DNA from: Alphaproteobacteria bacterium
Lineage (GTDB): Bacteria > Pseudomonadota > Alphaproteobacteria > Rhodospirillales > Casp-alpha2
Length of the DNA: 44,441 nucleotides
Assembly: GCA_014382345.1 (NCBI GenBank)
Contig: JACNJX010000070.1
Coordinates: forward strand, 1-44,441
Reading direction: 5' to 3'
Part shown: positions 17,775 through 25,873 of the stretch, piece after piece
Position numbering within the stretch: the first letter of the stretch is position 1
How the letters are laid out: each line of letters opens with the position of its first letter
The notes under the pieces: generated by a model
Database searches by the model: none
Told to the model about the DNA's origin: nothing
What the model saw: only the letters and a program-made list of their open reading frames with translations
Made by a program: the position numbers and the translations under genes

Positions 17775-18827
17775 TTGACAGAGCCCTTGACGCTTTCCAT
17801 CGACGCCATGGGTGGCGATAACGCGCCCGACATGGTGATCGAAGGCATCGAAGCCTCGCTTGCACACCTTTCAAAGGTGAAATTTCTGCTGTTCGGGGAT
17901 CGGGCGAAGCTAGAGCCTTTGCTGGAAAAACATCCAAAAGCGGCCGCAGTTTCGGAAATACGTCACACCGACGAGGCCATTACCAACGAGCAGAAGGTGT
18001 CCACGGCGCTTCGGGCGGGTCGGAACTCTTCCATGCGGTTGGCCATTGACGCCGTCCATTCGGGCGAAGCCGCCGGTGTTATCTCGGCCGGCAACACAGG
18101 CGCCTTGATGGCGATGGCAAAGTTCGTCCTCAAGACCCTGCCCGGAATCGACCGCCCGGCCATCGCCGGCTATTACCCGACCTTGCAGGGCGAAAGCGTC
18201 ATGCTCGACCTCGGCGCCAATGTCGATTGCGACGCCGACAATCTGGTTCAGTTTGCGGTGATGGGCGAAGTCTTCGCCCGCAATGTACTGGGTATTGAAA
18301 ACCCTTCCATCGGTATTCTCAACGTGGGTGCTGAAAACCTGAAAGGCAACGAAGCCGTTAAAAAGGCCTCCGCCTTGCTTCAGGAGACCACCCTGCCGAT
18401 CAAATTCCACGGCTTTATCGAAGGCGATGACATAGGGCGGGGCGTGGTCGACGTGGTCGTCACCGACGGCTTTACCGGCAACATCGCCCTGAAAACGGCC
18501 GAAGGCACGGCAAAGATGTTCGGGGAATTCCTCAAGCAGGCGTTGACCGGAAGCCTGATCTCCAAGTTGGGCGCTTTGATGGCGAGAAGCGCTTTGAAGA
18601 AATTCAAGATGCGGGTTGATCCCAGGCTTTATAATGGGGCCATGTTCCTCGGGCTTAACGGAATTTGCATCAAAAGCCACGGCGGTACGGACGCCTACGG
18701 TTTTTCCAAGGCCATCCATGTCGCCGAAGAAATGATTTCCCATTCCTTCAACGAAGTTATCAAGGAAGACTACGCGCAACTGTCCGGGCATAGCCGAGAA
18801 ATGAAAGAGGCCGTCGTAGGCGAATGA
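17775..18827 (+). CDS. plsX: Phosphate acyltransferase PlsX
   Basis: PlsX converts acyl-ACP to acyl-phosphate, the acyl donor for PlsY in phospholipid synthesis. The protein has [18 protein letters not shown] at the N-terminus, the [22 protein letters not shown] motif, [37 protein letters not shown] and [17 protein letters not shown]. The start is TTG 17775, preceded by AAGGGGGG; no ATG precedes the conserved IDAMGGD. The 350-residue length is typical. It overlaps fabH by ATGA. Confidence 0.95.
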   Translation: MTEPLTLSIDAMGGDNAPDMVIEGIEASLAHLSKVKFLLFGDRAKLEPLLEKHPKAAAVSEIRHTDEAITNEQKVSTALRAGRNSSMRLAIDAVHSGEAAGVISAGNTGALMAMAKFVLKTLPGIDRPAIAGYYPTLQGESVMLDLGANVDCDADNLVQFAVMGEVFARNVLGIENPSIGILNVGAENLKGNEAVKKASALLQETTLPIKFHGFIEGDDIGRGVVDVVVTDGFTGNIALKTAEGTAKMFGEFLKQALTGSLISKLGALMARSALKKFKMRVDPRLYNGAMFLGLNGICIKSHGGTDAYGFSKAIHVAEEMISHSFNEVIKEDYAQLSGHSREMKEAVVGE

Positions 18828-19822
18828 ATATACGATCAGAAATTGTCGGCTGCGGGTCTTACCTGCCCGAACGCATTGTCACCAACGATGAACTGTCTTC
18901 CAAGCTGGAAACGACGGATGAATGGATTCAGTCGCGCACCGGCATTCGCCAGCGGCATCTGGCGGCGGACGGCGAACTGACGTCCGATCTGGCGCTCAAG
19001 GCCGCCGAGAGGGCCTTGGAGCATGCCGGCATTCCGGCAACAGAGGTCGATATGGTGGTGCTGGCGACGACGACGCCGGACAATACCTTCCCGGCGACGG
19101 CGACCAAGGTGCAACACCGGCTCGGCATGATCAACGGCGCCGCTTTTGATATCCAGGCCGTCTGCTCCGGCTTCGTCTACGGCCTGGCGATCGCCGACAA
19201 CTTCATCAAGACCGGTCAGTGCAAGACCGTCGTGCTGATCGGGGCGGAAACCTTTTCCCGCATCCTCGATTGGGAAGACCGCACGACCTGCGTGCTATTC
19301 GGCGACGGGGCAGGGGCCGTTGTCTTGCGGGCTTCCGAGGGCGACCCGGAGGCCAACGCCGGCGAAGCCGGACACAATCGTGGCCCCGGTATTCTTTCAA
19401 CCCATTTGCATTCCGACGGCGCAACCAATGATCTTCTGTACGTCGATGGCGGGCCGTCTTCGACCCAGACCGTCGGTCATGTACGCATGAATGGGCGCGA
19501 GGTTTTCCGCCACGCGGTTACCAACCTGGCGGCCATTGTCGAAGAGGCACTCGACGCCAACGGCATGAGCCCCGACGATATCGACTGGATCGTTCCCCAT
19601 CAGGCCAACAAGCGCATCCTCGACGGCACGGCTAGGAAACTGGGCCTGCCGGTGGAAAAGATCGTCATCACCGTTGAGCGTCATGCCAACACGTCCGCCG
19701 CCTCCATACCGCTGGCGCTGGACGAGGCCGTCCGCGACGGGCGTATCAAAAAAGGCGATCTGGTGCTGATGGAGGCCATGGGCGGGGGCCTGACCTGGGG
19801 CGCCGGACTGGTACGCTGGTAG
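18824..19822 (+). CDS. fabH: Beta-ketoacyl-ACP synthase III
   Basis: FabH starts fatty-acid synthesis by condensing acetyl-CoA with malonyl-ACP. The 332-residue product shows the thiolase fold with active-site cysteine 114 in [13 protein letters not shown], the histidine in [11 protein letters not shown] and the asparagine in [15 protein letters not shown]. The start region [16 protein letters not shown] and [17 protein letters not shown] is standard. It is coupled to plsX by a 4-base overlap and ends 92 bases before ihfA. Confidence 0.96.
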   Translation: MNIRSEIVGCGSYLPERIVTNDELSSKLETTDEWIQSRTGIRQRHLAADGELTSDLALKAAERALEHAGIPATEVDMVVLATTTPDNTFPATATKVQHRLGMINGAAFDIQAVCSGFVYGLAIADNFIKTGQCKTVVLIGAETFSRILDWEDRTTCVLFGDGAGAVVLRASEGDPEANAGEAGHNRGPGILSTHLHSDGATNDLLYVDGGPSSTQTVGHVRMNGREVFRHAVTNLAAIVEEALDANGMSPDDIDWIVPHQANKRILDGTARKLGLPVEKIVITVERHANTSAASIPLALDEAVRDGRIKKGDLVLMEAMGGGLTWGAGLVRW

Positions 19823-19853
19823 CCGACGGGAAAATTTCTCCATCCCTTTGATA

Positions 19854-19882
19854 TTGACGGATTTCTCCGCTCACGATACCCT
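19854..19882 (+). promoter_or_regulatory. Candidate promoter for ihfA
   Basis: TTGACG at 19854-19859 and TACCCT at 19877-19882 are separated by 17 bases, in the gap between fabH and ihfA and about 33 bases before the ihfA start. This would give ihfA-merR a transcript separate from the plsX-fabH one. Prediction only. Confidence 0.4.
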
Positions 19883-19914
19883 CCATGCTTGGTTCCAACA
19901 GGGGGTCCGTAGGC

Positions 19915-20235
19915 ATGTCCGGGAAAACCGTAACGCGCGCGCAGCTAGGAGAAGCTGTCTATCAGGAAGTCGGCTTGTCGAGAAACGAGTCCGCGGATCT
20001 TCTAGAGTCCGTGCTATCCGAAATGTCGTCGGCCCTGGCCCGTGGCGAAACTGTGAAGATTTCGTCTTTCGGCAGTTTTTCCGTTCGCCAGAAGGGACAG
20101 CGCATCGGGCGCAATCCGAAAACCGGTGAGGAAGTTCCGATCCTGCCTCGCAAGGTGCTGGTTTTCCGTCCCTCGCAAGTCCTGAAAAGCCGGATCAATG
20201 AACGCGCCATTTCCGGCGAACCGTCCGAGGCATGA
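19915..20235 (+). CDS. ihfA: Integration host factor, alpha subunit
   Basis: IHF-alpha pairs with IHF-beta to bend DNA, including at sigma54 promoters such as those served by NtrC. The 106-residue protein shows the HU/IHF fold: [43 protein letters not shown] and the DNA-arm and signature region [34 protein letters not shown] 19915 with GGGGGT before it gives the usual size; an in-frame ATG at 19885 is possible. It overlaps merR by ATGA. Confidence 0.95.
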   Translation: MSGKTVTRAQLGEAVYQEVGLSRNESADLLESVLSEMSSALARGETVKISSFGSFSVRQKGQRIGRNPKTGEEVPILPRKVLVFRPSQVLKSRINERAISGEPSEA

Positions 20236-20678
20236 CCGCGGCGGGCGAAAATTCCGCCCCTAAATCGGCCCCGAAATCTGATAGGGCTTTCCGTACCATC
20301 AGCGAAGTTTCCGCTGACCTTGATCTGCCGCAACATGTTCTCAGGTTCTGGGAAACCAAGTTCACGTCCGTCAAACCCATGAAGCGGGGCGGCGGGCGGC
20401 GCTTTTACCGCCCCGAAGACATGGCCTTGCTGGAACGTATTCGCGGCCTGCTTTACGACGACGGCTACACCATCAAGGGCGTACAGAAGCTGCTGCGCGA
20501 AGGCGGCGGCAAGCTGCCGGCGGCGGAACCAGAACCGGCACCTTCATCATCTGGCGCCCCATCCCCGGACGATACGGAAAGACAACTTGATAACCACCAG
20601 CGCCAGGAACTGCAAAGCATCCTGGGCGAGTTGGAAAGCATCCGTGCCGAGCTGCTGGCCGCCAAAACACCAGCCTGA
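20232..20678 (+). CDS. MerR-family transcriptional regulator
   Basis: A 148-residue protein with a MerR-type winged helix: [26 protein letters not shown], then [37 protein letters not shown]. After a Pro/Ser-rich linker (about residues 95-115) comes a coiled-coil-like tail [23 protein letters not shown]. There is no metal-binding cysteine pattern. MerR genes directly after ihfA, with the ATGA overlap seen here, are standard in alphaproteobacteria; the target is unknown to me. Sometimes annotated as HspR-like or CarA-like. Confidence 0.92.
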   Translation: MTAAGENSAPKSAPKSDRAFRTISEVSADLDLPQHVLRFWETKFTSVKPMKRGGGRRFYRPEDMALLERIRGLLYDDGYTIKGVQKLLREGGGKLPAAEPEPAPSSSGAPSPDDTERQLDNHQRQELQSILGELESIRAELLAAKTPA

Positions 20679-20729
20679 AAAACCTTTCTAAAAATCTGCT
20701 GAAAAATCGCAGAGACACCCGGCAAGTTG

Positions 20730-20758
20730 TTGCCCGAAGGTGTCCCCGTCTCTATAGT
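20730..20758 (+). promoter_or_regulatory. Promoter of tRNA-Pro
   Basis: TTGCCC at 20730-20735 and TATAGT at 20753-20758 with exactly 17 bases between them, 37 bases before the tRNA. The short leader contains a hairpin CTCCGAG (20766-20772) / CTCGGAG (20781-20787). Confidence 0.6.
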
Positions 20759-20794
20759 GCGGCCACTCCGAGGACGATATCTCGGAGACAATGA

Positions 20795-20871
20795 CGGAGC
20801 GTGGCGCAGCCTGGTAGCGCACTTCACTGGGGGTGAAGGGGTCGTAGGTTCAAATCCTATCGCTCCGACCA
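20795..20871 (+). tRNA. tRNA-Pro (anticodon GGG), CCA encoded
   Basis: The 77-base sequence folds as a tRNA. The acceptor strand CGGAGCG (20795-20801) pairs with CGCTCCG (20861-20867). The D arm is GCGC/GCGC, the anticodon stem CTTCA/TGAAG with loop CTGGGGG, and the T arm GTAGG-TTCAAAT-CCTAT pairs with one G-T. The anticodon is GGG (proline, codons CCC/CCU). Discriminator A at 20868 is followed by an encoded CCA at 20869-20871. Confidence 0.95.
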
Positions 20872-20880
20872 CTTTTCTAA

Positions 20881-20910
20881 AAAGCCCGGCGCATTGCGTC
20901 GGGCTTTTTT
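20881..20910 (+). terminator. Rho-independent terminator after tRNA-Pro
   Basis: AAAGCCCGGCGC (20881-20892), loop ATT, GCGTCGGGCTTT (20896-20907) and a run of T's. One G-T pair interrupts a 12-bp stem. It closes the tRNA-Pro transcription unit and also faces the convergent minus-strand gene that ends at 20933. Confidence 0.88.
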
Positions 20911-20932
20911 CTTTGCGGAAAATGCCAGCGGG

Positions 20933-22012
20933 TCAGGCGATGATATCGATGATGGTGTTGGTCGTGAGGTTGAGGTCGACGCCGCCCAGCACCTTGGCCA
21001 GTTCGTTGCGCGCCGTTTCAATTCCGTTGACATGTCTGTCCCTGAAATCGTTCTGAAACGCCCGCGCGCTGTCGGCGGCGTGCAGTTCGATCACGGAGGC
21101 GGACGTCGATGAATCAAAAACGCTGACAAAGCTGGCCAGACTAAGATCCCTTTCGCCGGAAATCAGCCGGACCGATTTCAGGGCGCCTTCGAAGCGGGCC
21201 AGTTCCGCATCAATGGTATTCCTGGCCGCCCGTAGATCCTCGAACGCGCGGCTGCGCCCGGCGGCGGTGGCGAACCCGTCATAAAGATAGGAATCGAGAA
21301 TACCCAAACCTTCCCGGCTCACCGTTCCGGTATAGGTTTGGGCGGCGTTGGTGTCGGGGTAAATCGTGATCGTCACCTTGTCGGGATCAAATGTATCGAT
21401 TTCATCCAGGCGGACGTTCTTGGAATAGAGCACGTAATTGGCTGACAGGGGTGCGGAGAACGGTTCCTTCAGCGGGTCCACCTGCCGGAGGACGGCGGCC
21501 TCGTGATCGGAAAAGATGAAGTTCCCGTTCTCTTCCGTGATGGTGTAGCCGGTGCCGAGCGCGGCGCCCGACAGGGTCACGACCCTGCCGTCCTCGGTAG
21601 TCAGGAAGGCGAAATCATCATCCGGGGAACTGTTGAGAAGATTTGGCGCGTCCGACGCTTGCTTGGCGACACTATCCAACTGCGCCAGGGTGATATCGAA
21701 CTGGGCGGCGTTGTCGCCGGAACCGAACCGGTCGGCTTTCGCGACCTCCGCCGTCAGGCCGTCGGACAGCCGGCGGAGGGTCTTGATACGATCGACCACG
21801 TTCGACAGAAACGAAATGATCTTGGTAAGCTCAAGGGATGTTTCACGCGCCTTGCCGGTCCGCTGGTTGGCGACTTCAATGGCCGTCTGCTGCCCCGTGC
21901 GGATAACCTCATACTGGCGCTCTATGCCGGACGTGTCGACAGAGGCCGAGCCCAAAACCCGCCTGGCATTGGCAATATCAAAAGAACTGGGGCTACGAAG
22001 CGATTCAACCAT
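20933..22012 (-). CDS. Hypothetical protein with flagellin-like helix-sheet-helix architecture
   Basis: I do not recognise this 359-residue protein by family motif. The N-terminal part is helical and coiled-coil-like (QQTAIEVANQRTGKARETS, IISFLSNVVDRIKTLRRLSD). The centre looks beta-rich (DGRVVTLSGAALGTGYTITE, NGNFIFSDHE, VTITIYPDTNAAQTYTGTV). The C-terminal third is helical again (AFEDLRAARNTIDAELARFEGALKSV, QNDFRDRHVNGIETARNELAKVL) and ends in NTIIDIIA. No signal peptide, membrane segment or cysteine is seen. This layout resembles flagellins and flagellar hook-associated proteins, whose terminal helices pack together, but flagellin signature residues are not evident. It may be a divergent flagellin-like or exported filament protein. 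The genes around it are not flagellar. Confidence 0.55.
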   Translation of the reverse strand: MVESLRSPSSFDIANARRVLGSASVDTSGIERQYEVIRTGQQTAIEVANQRTGKARETSLELTKIISFLSNVVDRIKTLRRLSDGLTAEVAKADRFGSGDNAAQFDITLAQLDSVAKQASDAPNLLNSSPDDDFAFLTTEDGRVVTLSGAALGTGYTITEENGNFIFSDHEAAVLRQVDPLKEPFSAPLSANYVLYSKNVRLDEIDTFDPDKVTITIYPDTNAAQTYTGTVSREGLGILDSYLYDGFATAAGRSRAFEDLRAARNTIDAELARFEGALKSVRLISGERDLSLASFVSVFDSSTSASVIELHAADSARAFQNDFRDRHVNGIETARNELAKVLGGVDLNLTTNTIIDIIA

Positions 22013-22434
22013 ATGGCCAAAGCGTCCCTAAAGGGCGTCCGGATCAGTGACGCCGCTCCCACGACGAACGCCTTCTGGCATTTCCGGGTGCGGAAAGGAA
22101 AAGTATAGCCGATTTTCGGGTTTCGGGACAATCCGACCCACCAGAGGGGGGAAAAAAGGCTGGAATTACACCATTTTCAGAAAAAAAGGCGCGTGCCGAA
22201 ATTTCGGATTTCTGACAAAAAAAAGGCCGGAATTTAATCCGGCCTTTTGAGTTTGTGCTCTTGAGGGAAGGGAGGATCCGTTTTCACGAAATCCATCCTA
22301 CAAAACCATTAAACACCGGTTCAGGCCCCCTGGCTGTGACGGTCATCACAGGAGGAAAGTTTTTTATTTTCAAGCTTTTAGAAAAAGTATCGAAGGGCTT
22401 TTAAAACGCCCCCCCGTTGAAGGGGCTACAGGGA
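22013..22434. other. Non-coding, AT-richer intergenic region with palindromes
   Basis: About 420 bases between two minus-strand genes with no convincing gene. It holds the perfect palindrome CCGAAATTTCGG (22196-22207), a strong terminator (22221-22248) and, just after the STAS gene stop, a GGGCTTTTAAAACGCCC inverted repeat (22395-22411). Several A runs (gaaaaaagg, aaaaaaagg, aaaaaaaagg) punctuate it. The promoter of the flagellin-like gene must lie here but I cannot place it. Confidence 0.5.
22217..22252 (-). terminator. Strong Rho-independent terminator downstream of the STAS gene
   Basis: AAAAGGCCGGA (22221-22231) and TCCGGCCTTTT (22238-22248) form a perfect 11-bp stem with a 6-base loop. 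On the minus strand the stem is followed by eight T's, so it is an ideal terminator for the STAS-domain gene. On the plus strand it is weaker, with four T's. Confidence 0.88.
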
Positions 22435-22767
22435 TCAAGCAAGGGTCTGACAGGCGCTATCGACGCCATCGGCGATTTCAAAAACCGTTTCCAGCCGGGC
22501 CAGTTTAAGAACACGGTCCACCGCTACGCCGATATCGGCCAACACGAATCCCTTGCCGCGCTTGCGGGCAGTCTGGAACCCTTCCAGCAGGCTGGCCACA
22601 CCGGAACTGTCGATCATCTTGACCCCGGACATATCGACCACGACGCCTGCCGCCTGGACGACGGCATCCAGAAGGATTTCCCGCAAGGCACCGGAAAATT
22701 CCAGGTCCACGTCTCCCAAAAGGGTTATAATGACGAGGTTTTCCCTCTCGGATACAGTGTGTTCCAT
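22435..22767 (-). CDS. STAS-domain protein (anti-sigma factor antagonist-like)
   Basis: A 110-residue single-domain STAS protein. It has the opening strands LVIITLLGDVDLEFSGALRE, a helix LLDAVVQAAG, the strand VVVDMSGVKMIDSSGVASLLEGF and VLADIGVAVDRVLKLARLETVFEI. The Ser in IDSSGVASLL is at the site phosphorylated in SpoIIAA/RsbV-type antagonists, so regulation by a partner serine kinase is likely from family knowledge. No kinase or sigma factor gene is adjacent. ATG 22767 gives the normal domain start; the frame is open further upstream without similarity. Confidence 0.88.
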   Translation of the reverse strand: MEHTVSERENLVIITLLGDVDLEFSGALREILLDAVVQAAGVVVDMSGVKMIDSSGVASLLEGFQTARKRGKGFVLADIGVAVDRVLKLARLETVFEIADGVDSACQTLA

Positions 22768-22888
22768 AGTGGTGAGAGATCCGGTTCCTGATAAAAATGC
22801 CCTGAAAAAATTGCACGGCAATTTAACCCCATTCCATGGCGAGAAACAGGGAAATATCATTACATTTAAAGGGGGTAATGTCTTTCGG

Positions 22889-23200
22889 TCAGGTGTCCGG
22901 AAAAAGCTTGCGTCCGGCGTCGGTCAGGCCGCAAATCTGCCAGTCCGGCTTGATCGGGTTGTTAAACCATGGTTTGGCCCAGCCCTTTTCCAGGCAACTG
23001 TGGATCGTGCGTTCACTGATGCGCTGGCCCTCCTCGTCAAACAGCGGCAATTTCCCGCCCGCCTGGTCCAGTCCGCGCGACAACCACTTCAACTGTGCCG
23101 GCGTCGCTACAGACTTGAAGCTTTTCGGATTACGTTTCCGGGTACCTTTCACGGCGCTTGGCTTCCTGCGCTTGTTTTCAACGACCAATTGTAACGTCAT
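22889..23200 (-). CDS. Hypothetical protein, possible small DNA-binding protein
   Basis: This 103-residue protein has a strongly basic N-terminus (ENKRRKPSAVKGTRKRNPKS), then TPAQLKWLSRGLDQAGGKLPLFDEEG and RISERTIHSCLEKGWAKPWF followed by PDWQICGLTDAGRKLFPDT. The second half looks like a winged-helix pattern (recognition helix, then a strand pair and a terminal LTxAGRKLF often seen in wHTH proteins), but I cannot assign a family. ATG 23200 has GGGGGA eight bases before it and is preferred over an in-frame start at 23254. No function is proposed. Confidence 0.6.
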   Translation of the reverse strand: MTLQLVVENKRRKPSAVKGTRKRNPKSFKSVATPAQLKWLSRGLDQAGGKLPLFDEEGQRISERTIHSCLEKGWAKPWFNNPIKPDWQICGLTDAGRKLFPDT

Positions 23201-23310
23201 AATGATCCCCCAGGTTCTGGAGCATCCCGAAACCGGGACAACAACAGCCGCCAAGCCTACGTTAGTTTTTCTTTTTATCCAAGGGGTTAGTTAATAAGGA
23301 GAGGGAAATC

Positions 23311-23637
23311 GTGGCCCAGAGCCTGATTTACGTCACCGCAGCAAACCGCGAAGAAGCCCTCGCCATCGCCCGCGAACTGGTGAACAGCCGCCTCGCGGCA
23401 TGCGCCAATGTGCTGTCCGGCACCACATCCGTCTACCACTGGGAAGGCGAGGTCTGCGAAGACGAGGAGATATCAATGATCCTGAAAACCCGTGACGATC
23501 TGATCGAACAGGCGGTGGAAAAGATCAAGGCCCTGCACAGTTACGATTGTCCGTGCGTGGTGGCGTTACCAATCAGCACCGGCAACCAAGCTTTCCTGGA
23601 CTGGATCGACGCGGAAACGGAAACAAAGGACTCTTAA
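23311..23637 (+). CDS. cutA: Divalent cation tolerance protein CutA
   Basis: CutA1-family proteins form very stable trimers and are linked to divalent metal tolerance, with an unsettled biochemical role. The 108-residue product has [52 protein letters not shown] and [24 protein letters not shown], all typical. The start is GTG 23311 after GAGAGGGAAATC. Its last four bases overlap the last four of the convergent ispDF. Confidence 0.95.
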   Translation: MAQSLIYVTAANREEALAIARELVNSRLAACANVLSGTTSVYHWEGEVCEDEEISMILKTRDDLIEQAVEKIKALHSYDCPCVVALPISTGNQAFLDWIDAETETKDS

Positions 23638-24776
23638 AGAGAAACCGTCGCCACCGCCTGCGCCGCGATGCCTTCGCCGCGCCCGGTGAAACCGAGCCGT
23701 TCCGTGGTCGTCGCCTTGACGCTAACCCGGTCGCTGGAAATTTGCAGAATGTCGGCAATCCTTGCGGTCATGGCCTCGCGGTGGGGACCGATCTTCGGTT
23801 CCTCGCAAATCAGAGTGATGTCCAGGTTGCCGATGCGCCCGCCTCGGGCCGCCAGCAATTCTCCGGCATGACGCAAAAACACATCGGACGGAGCGCCTTT
23901 CCACTGTGGATCGCTGGGCGGAAAGTGTGCTCCGATGTCGCCGGCCCCGATAGCCCCCATCAGGGCATCGGTCACGGCATGCAGACCGACATCGGCGTCG
24001 GAATGGCCTTCAAGACCGAAGCCGTACGGAATTGCGACGCCGCAAAGCGTGACATGATCGCCGTCTCCAAACCGGTGCACGTCAAAACCGAACCCGGTGC
24101 GGATATCCCCGCCACCAAGAGTCTGTTCTGCGCGTTTCAGGTCTTCCGGTTCGGTGACCTTGAAGTTGTCTTCCGCGCCTTCGACCATGGCCACGGCCAG
24201 TCCGGCGCGCTCGGCGACGGCGGCGTCATCGGTCAATTCTTCGCCCGCCGCCTTGCGGTGGGCGGCAAGGATATCGTCATAGCGGAACCCCTGCGGCGTC
24301 TGCGCCCGCCACAACCCAGACCGGTCGACGGTGGTTTCCACGAAATTTCCGTCGCCGCGTTTCAGGGTATCGGCCACGGCCAGGGCAGGGACCGCGCCGG
24401 GCGATGCCTCCAGCGCCGCCAGTACACGCGACACGACGCCCGGGTCCACCAGCGGGCGGGCGGCGTCGTGAATCAACACACACCCGGGCGGATCACCGGC
24501 CAGGCTTTCCAGACCCAGCGCCACGGATTCCTGTCGGGTCCGGCCACCGTTGACGGGCGCGGGCAGGGACAGCCCGCGGACCGCGTCTTTATATAAGTCA
24601 TGATGACCGGGGTTGATAACAGCCTGAACCGCCGTGACTTCGGGATGCTCTAGAAATGCCATCAACGACCGGCGCAGGATCGCCTGTCCGGACAGCTCCT
24701 GGTATTGCTTGGGCACTTCGCCGCCAAACCGCCTGCCTTCGCCGGCTCCGACCACCAATGCAACGGTAGCTCTCAT
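23634..24776 (-). CDS. ispDF: Bifunctional IspD/IspF of the MEP isoprenoid pathway
   Basis: The fused enzyme catalyses CDP-methylerythritol formation (IspD) and cyclisation to MEcPP (IspF). Residues 1 to about 222 are Isp[34 protein letters not shown] and [18 protein letters not shown]. From about 225 the IspF part has [11 protein letters not shown] (metal Asp and His), [32 protein letters not shown] and [22 protein letters not shown]. The usual IspD glycine-rich loop is slightly altered (VVGAGEG). GGAAGGGAATTC precedes ATG 24776. The fusion is common in alphaproteobacteria, where ispDF usually neighbours dusB-ntrBC as here. Confidence 0.96.
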   Translation of the reverse strand: MRATVALVVGAGEGRRFGGEVPKQYQELSGQAILRRSLMAFLEHPEVTAVQAVINPGHHDLYKDAVRGLSLPAPVNGGRTRQESVALGLESLAGDPPGCVLIHDAARPLVDPGVVSRVLAALEASPGAVPALAVADTLKRGDGNFVETTVDRSGLWRAQTPQGFRYDDILAAHRKAAGEELTDDAAVAERAGLAVAMVEGAEDNFKVTEPEDLKRAEQTLGGGDIRTGFGFDVHRFGDGDHVTLCGVAIPYGFGLEGHSDADVGLHAVTDALMGAIGAGDIGAHFPPSDPQWKGAPSDVFLRHAGELLAARGGRIGNLDITLICEEPKIGPHREAMTARIADILQISSDRVSVKATTTERLGFTGRGEGIAAQAVATVSL

Positions 24777-24957
24777 GAATTCCCTTCCAGAATATCCTTT
24801 TGGCGTCTTTCTGCCTGGGCGCCACCATCAGGCAGCTTCACTTCAGGGCCAAATCGGTTATGCTTTGCATGTCGCAACTTAGAGGCCCGCAAAGTTCTTG
24901 CCAAGGGGGGCCTCGGGCGCGATGGTGCTGAAAATAATCGGGATTTAAGAATTTTTC

Positions 24958-25758
24958 ATGCCAGACAACATGATCCTCAGTCTTTCCGCCATTATCGCCC
25001 TGGTGCCGACATCCCTGTTGGCGCTCCGGCGCGATCACCGTCCGGACATGGTTTTCTGGCTGGTGTTGATCGTCGCCGTGGCCGGGCCGGTAATCCGGAT
25101 CCTGTTCACCATGGCCGGGTCCTGGCAAACGGGCCTGGCAACGGCGCTCTGGGTCACGGTCGCGGCCACCATGGCCATCTTCGTCGTGATTACGGTCCTG
25201 ACCCGGGAGTCCTGGCGGTTGGCGCCGCTTGTCGCCGGCTACATGGTCCTGCTTGGAATCATCGCCCTGATCTGGAGCAGTGTCCCGCACAAACCCCTGG
25301 ACGAGGGCGTCAGCAACGCTTGGGTCGGTGTTCATATCGGGGTATCGGTCGCCACCTATGCGCTTGTCACCATTGCCGCCGTCGCGGCGCTTGCGGCGTT
25401 TCTCCAGGAACGGGCGCTGAAGAACAAGCGGCCCACGGCGTTGACCCGGATTCTGCCGTCGGTCGCCGACTGCGAGGAACTGGTCGTCCGGCTCCTGGCC
25501 CTCGGCGAAATCGTCCTGGCCATCGGGCTGGCCACAGGCATGGCCCTGCAATACGGCGAAACCGGAACGTGGCTGGTCTTCGATCACAAAACGGTTCTCA
25601 CCATCACCGCTTTCGCCGTGATCGGCGGATTGCTGGCGGCGCATTACAAGACCGGCCTGCGTGGCCGCCGCGCGGCGCGGATCGTGCTTCTGGCCTATCT
25701 GTTGCTGACGCTGGGATATCCGGGGGTGAAGTTCATCTCCGACGTGATTTTGGCTTAA
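24958..25758 (+). CDS. CcsA/YpjD-like integral membrane protein (cytochrome c assembly family)
   Basis: A 266-residue protein with about eight hydrophobic segments. The second half matches the CcsA/HemX/YpjD group: VHIGVSVATYALVTIAAVAALAAF with a membrane histidine, LPSVADCEELVVRLLALGEIVLAIGLATGM, WLVFDHKTVLTI with the second conserved histidine, and LRGRRAARIVLLAYLLLTLGYPGVKFI. The histidines are those thought to handle haem in this family. It lies between divergent ispDF and dusB. Its role in cytochrome c maturation is inferred; YpjD-like members are poorly characterised. Confidence 0.85.
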   Translation: MPDNMILSLSAIIALVPTSLLALRRDHRPDMVFWLVLIVAVAGPVIRILFTMAGSWQTGLATALWVTVAATMAIFVVITVLTRESWRLAPLVAGYMVLLGIIALIWSSVPHKPLDEGVSNAWVGVHIGVSVATYALVTIAAVAALAAFLQERALKNKRPTALTRILPSVADCEELVVRLLALGEIVLAIGLATGMALQYGETGTWLVFDHKTVLTITAFAVIGGLLAAHYKTGLRGRRAARIVLLAYLLLTLGYPGVKFISDVILA

Positions 25759-25873
25759 AAATCAGAATATTGCCCTGAAATTAAGCGAAATCTTTGTCTA
25801 AAACCATTGTATTTCTGGCGGATTTGCCTAATAAGTAGGCACGGAAACAGAAACAACACCCCAGTCCCTAAAC

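Noticed and set aside
22047-22250. Possible small gene of 67 codons in the intergenic region
   Set aside because: No ribosome-binding site, passes through the terminator stem and has low-complexity composition.
23547-24596. Long plus-strand open frame opposite ispDF
   Set aside because: ispDF motifs are complete on the minus strand; the opposite frame shows only antisense-like composition.
24705-25778. Long plus-strand frame overlapping the CcsA-like gene in another frame
   Set aside because: The CcsA/YpjD-like frame gives membrane segments and conserved histidines; this one is rich in Arg, Gly and His without domain features.
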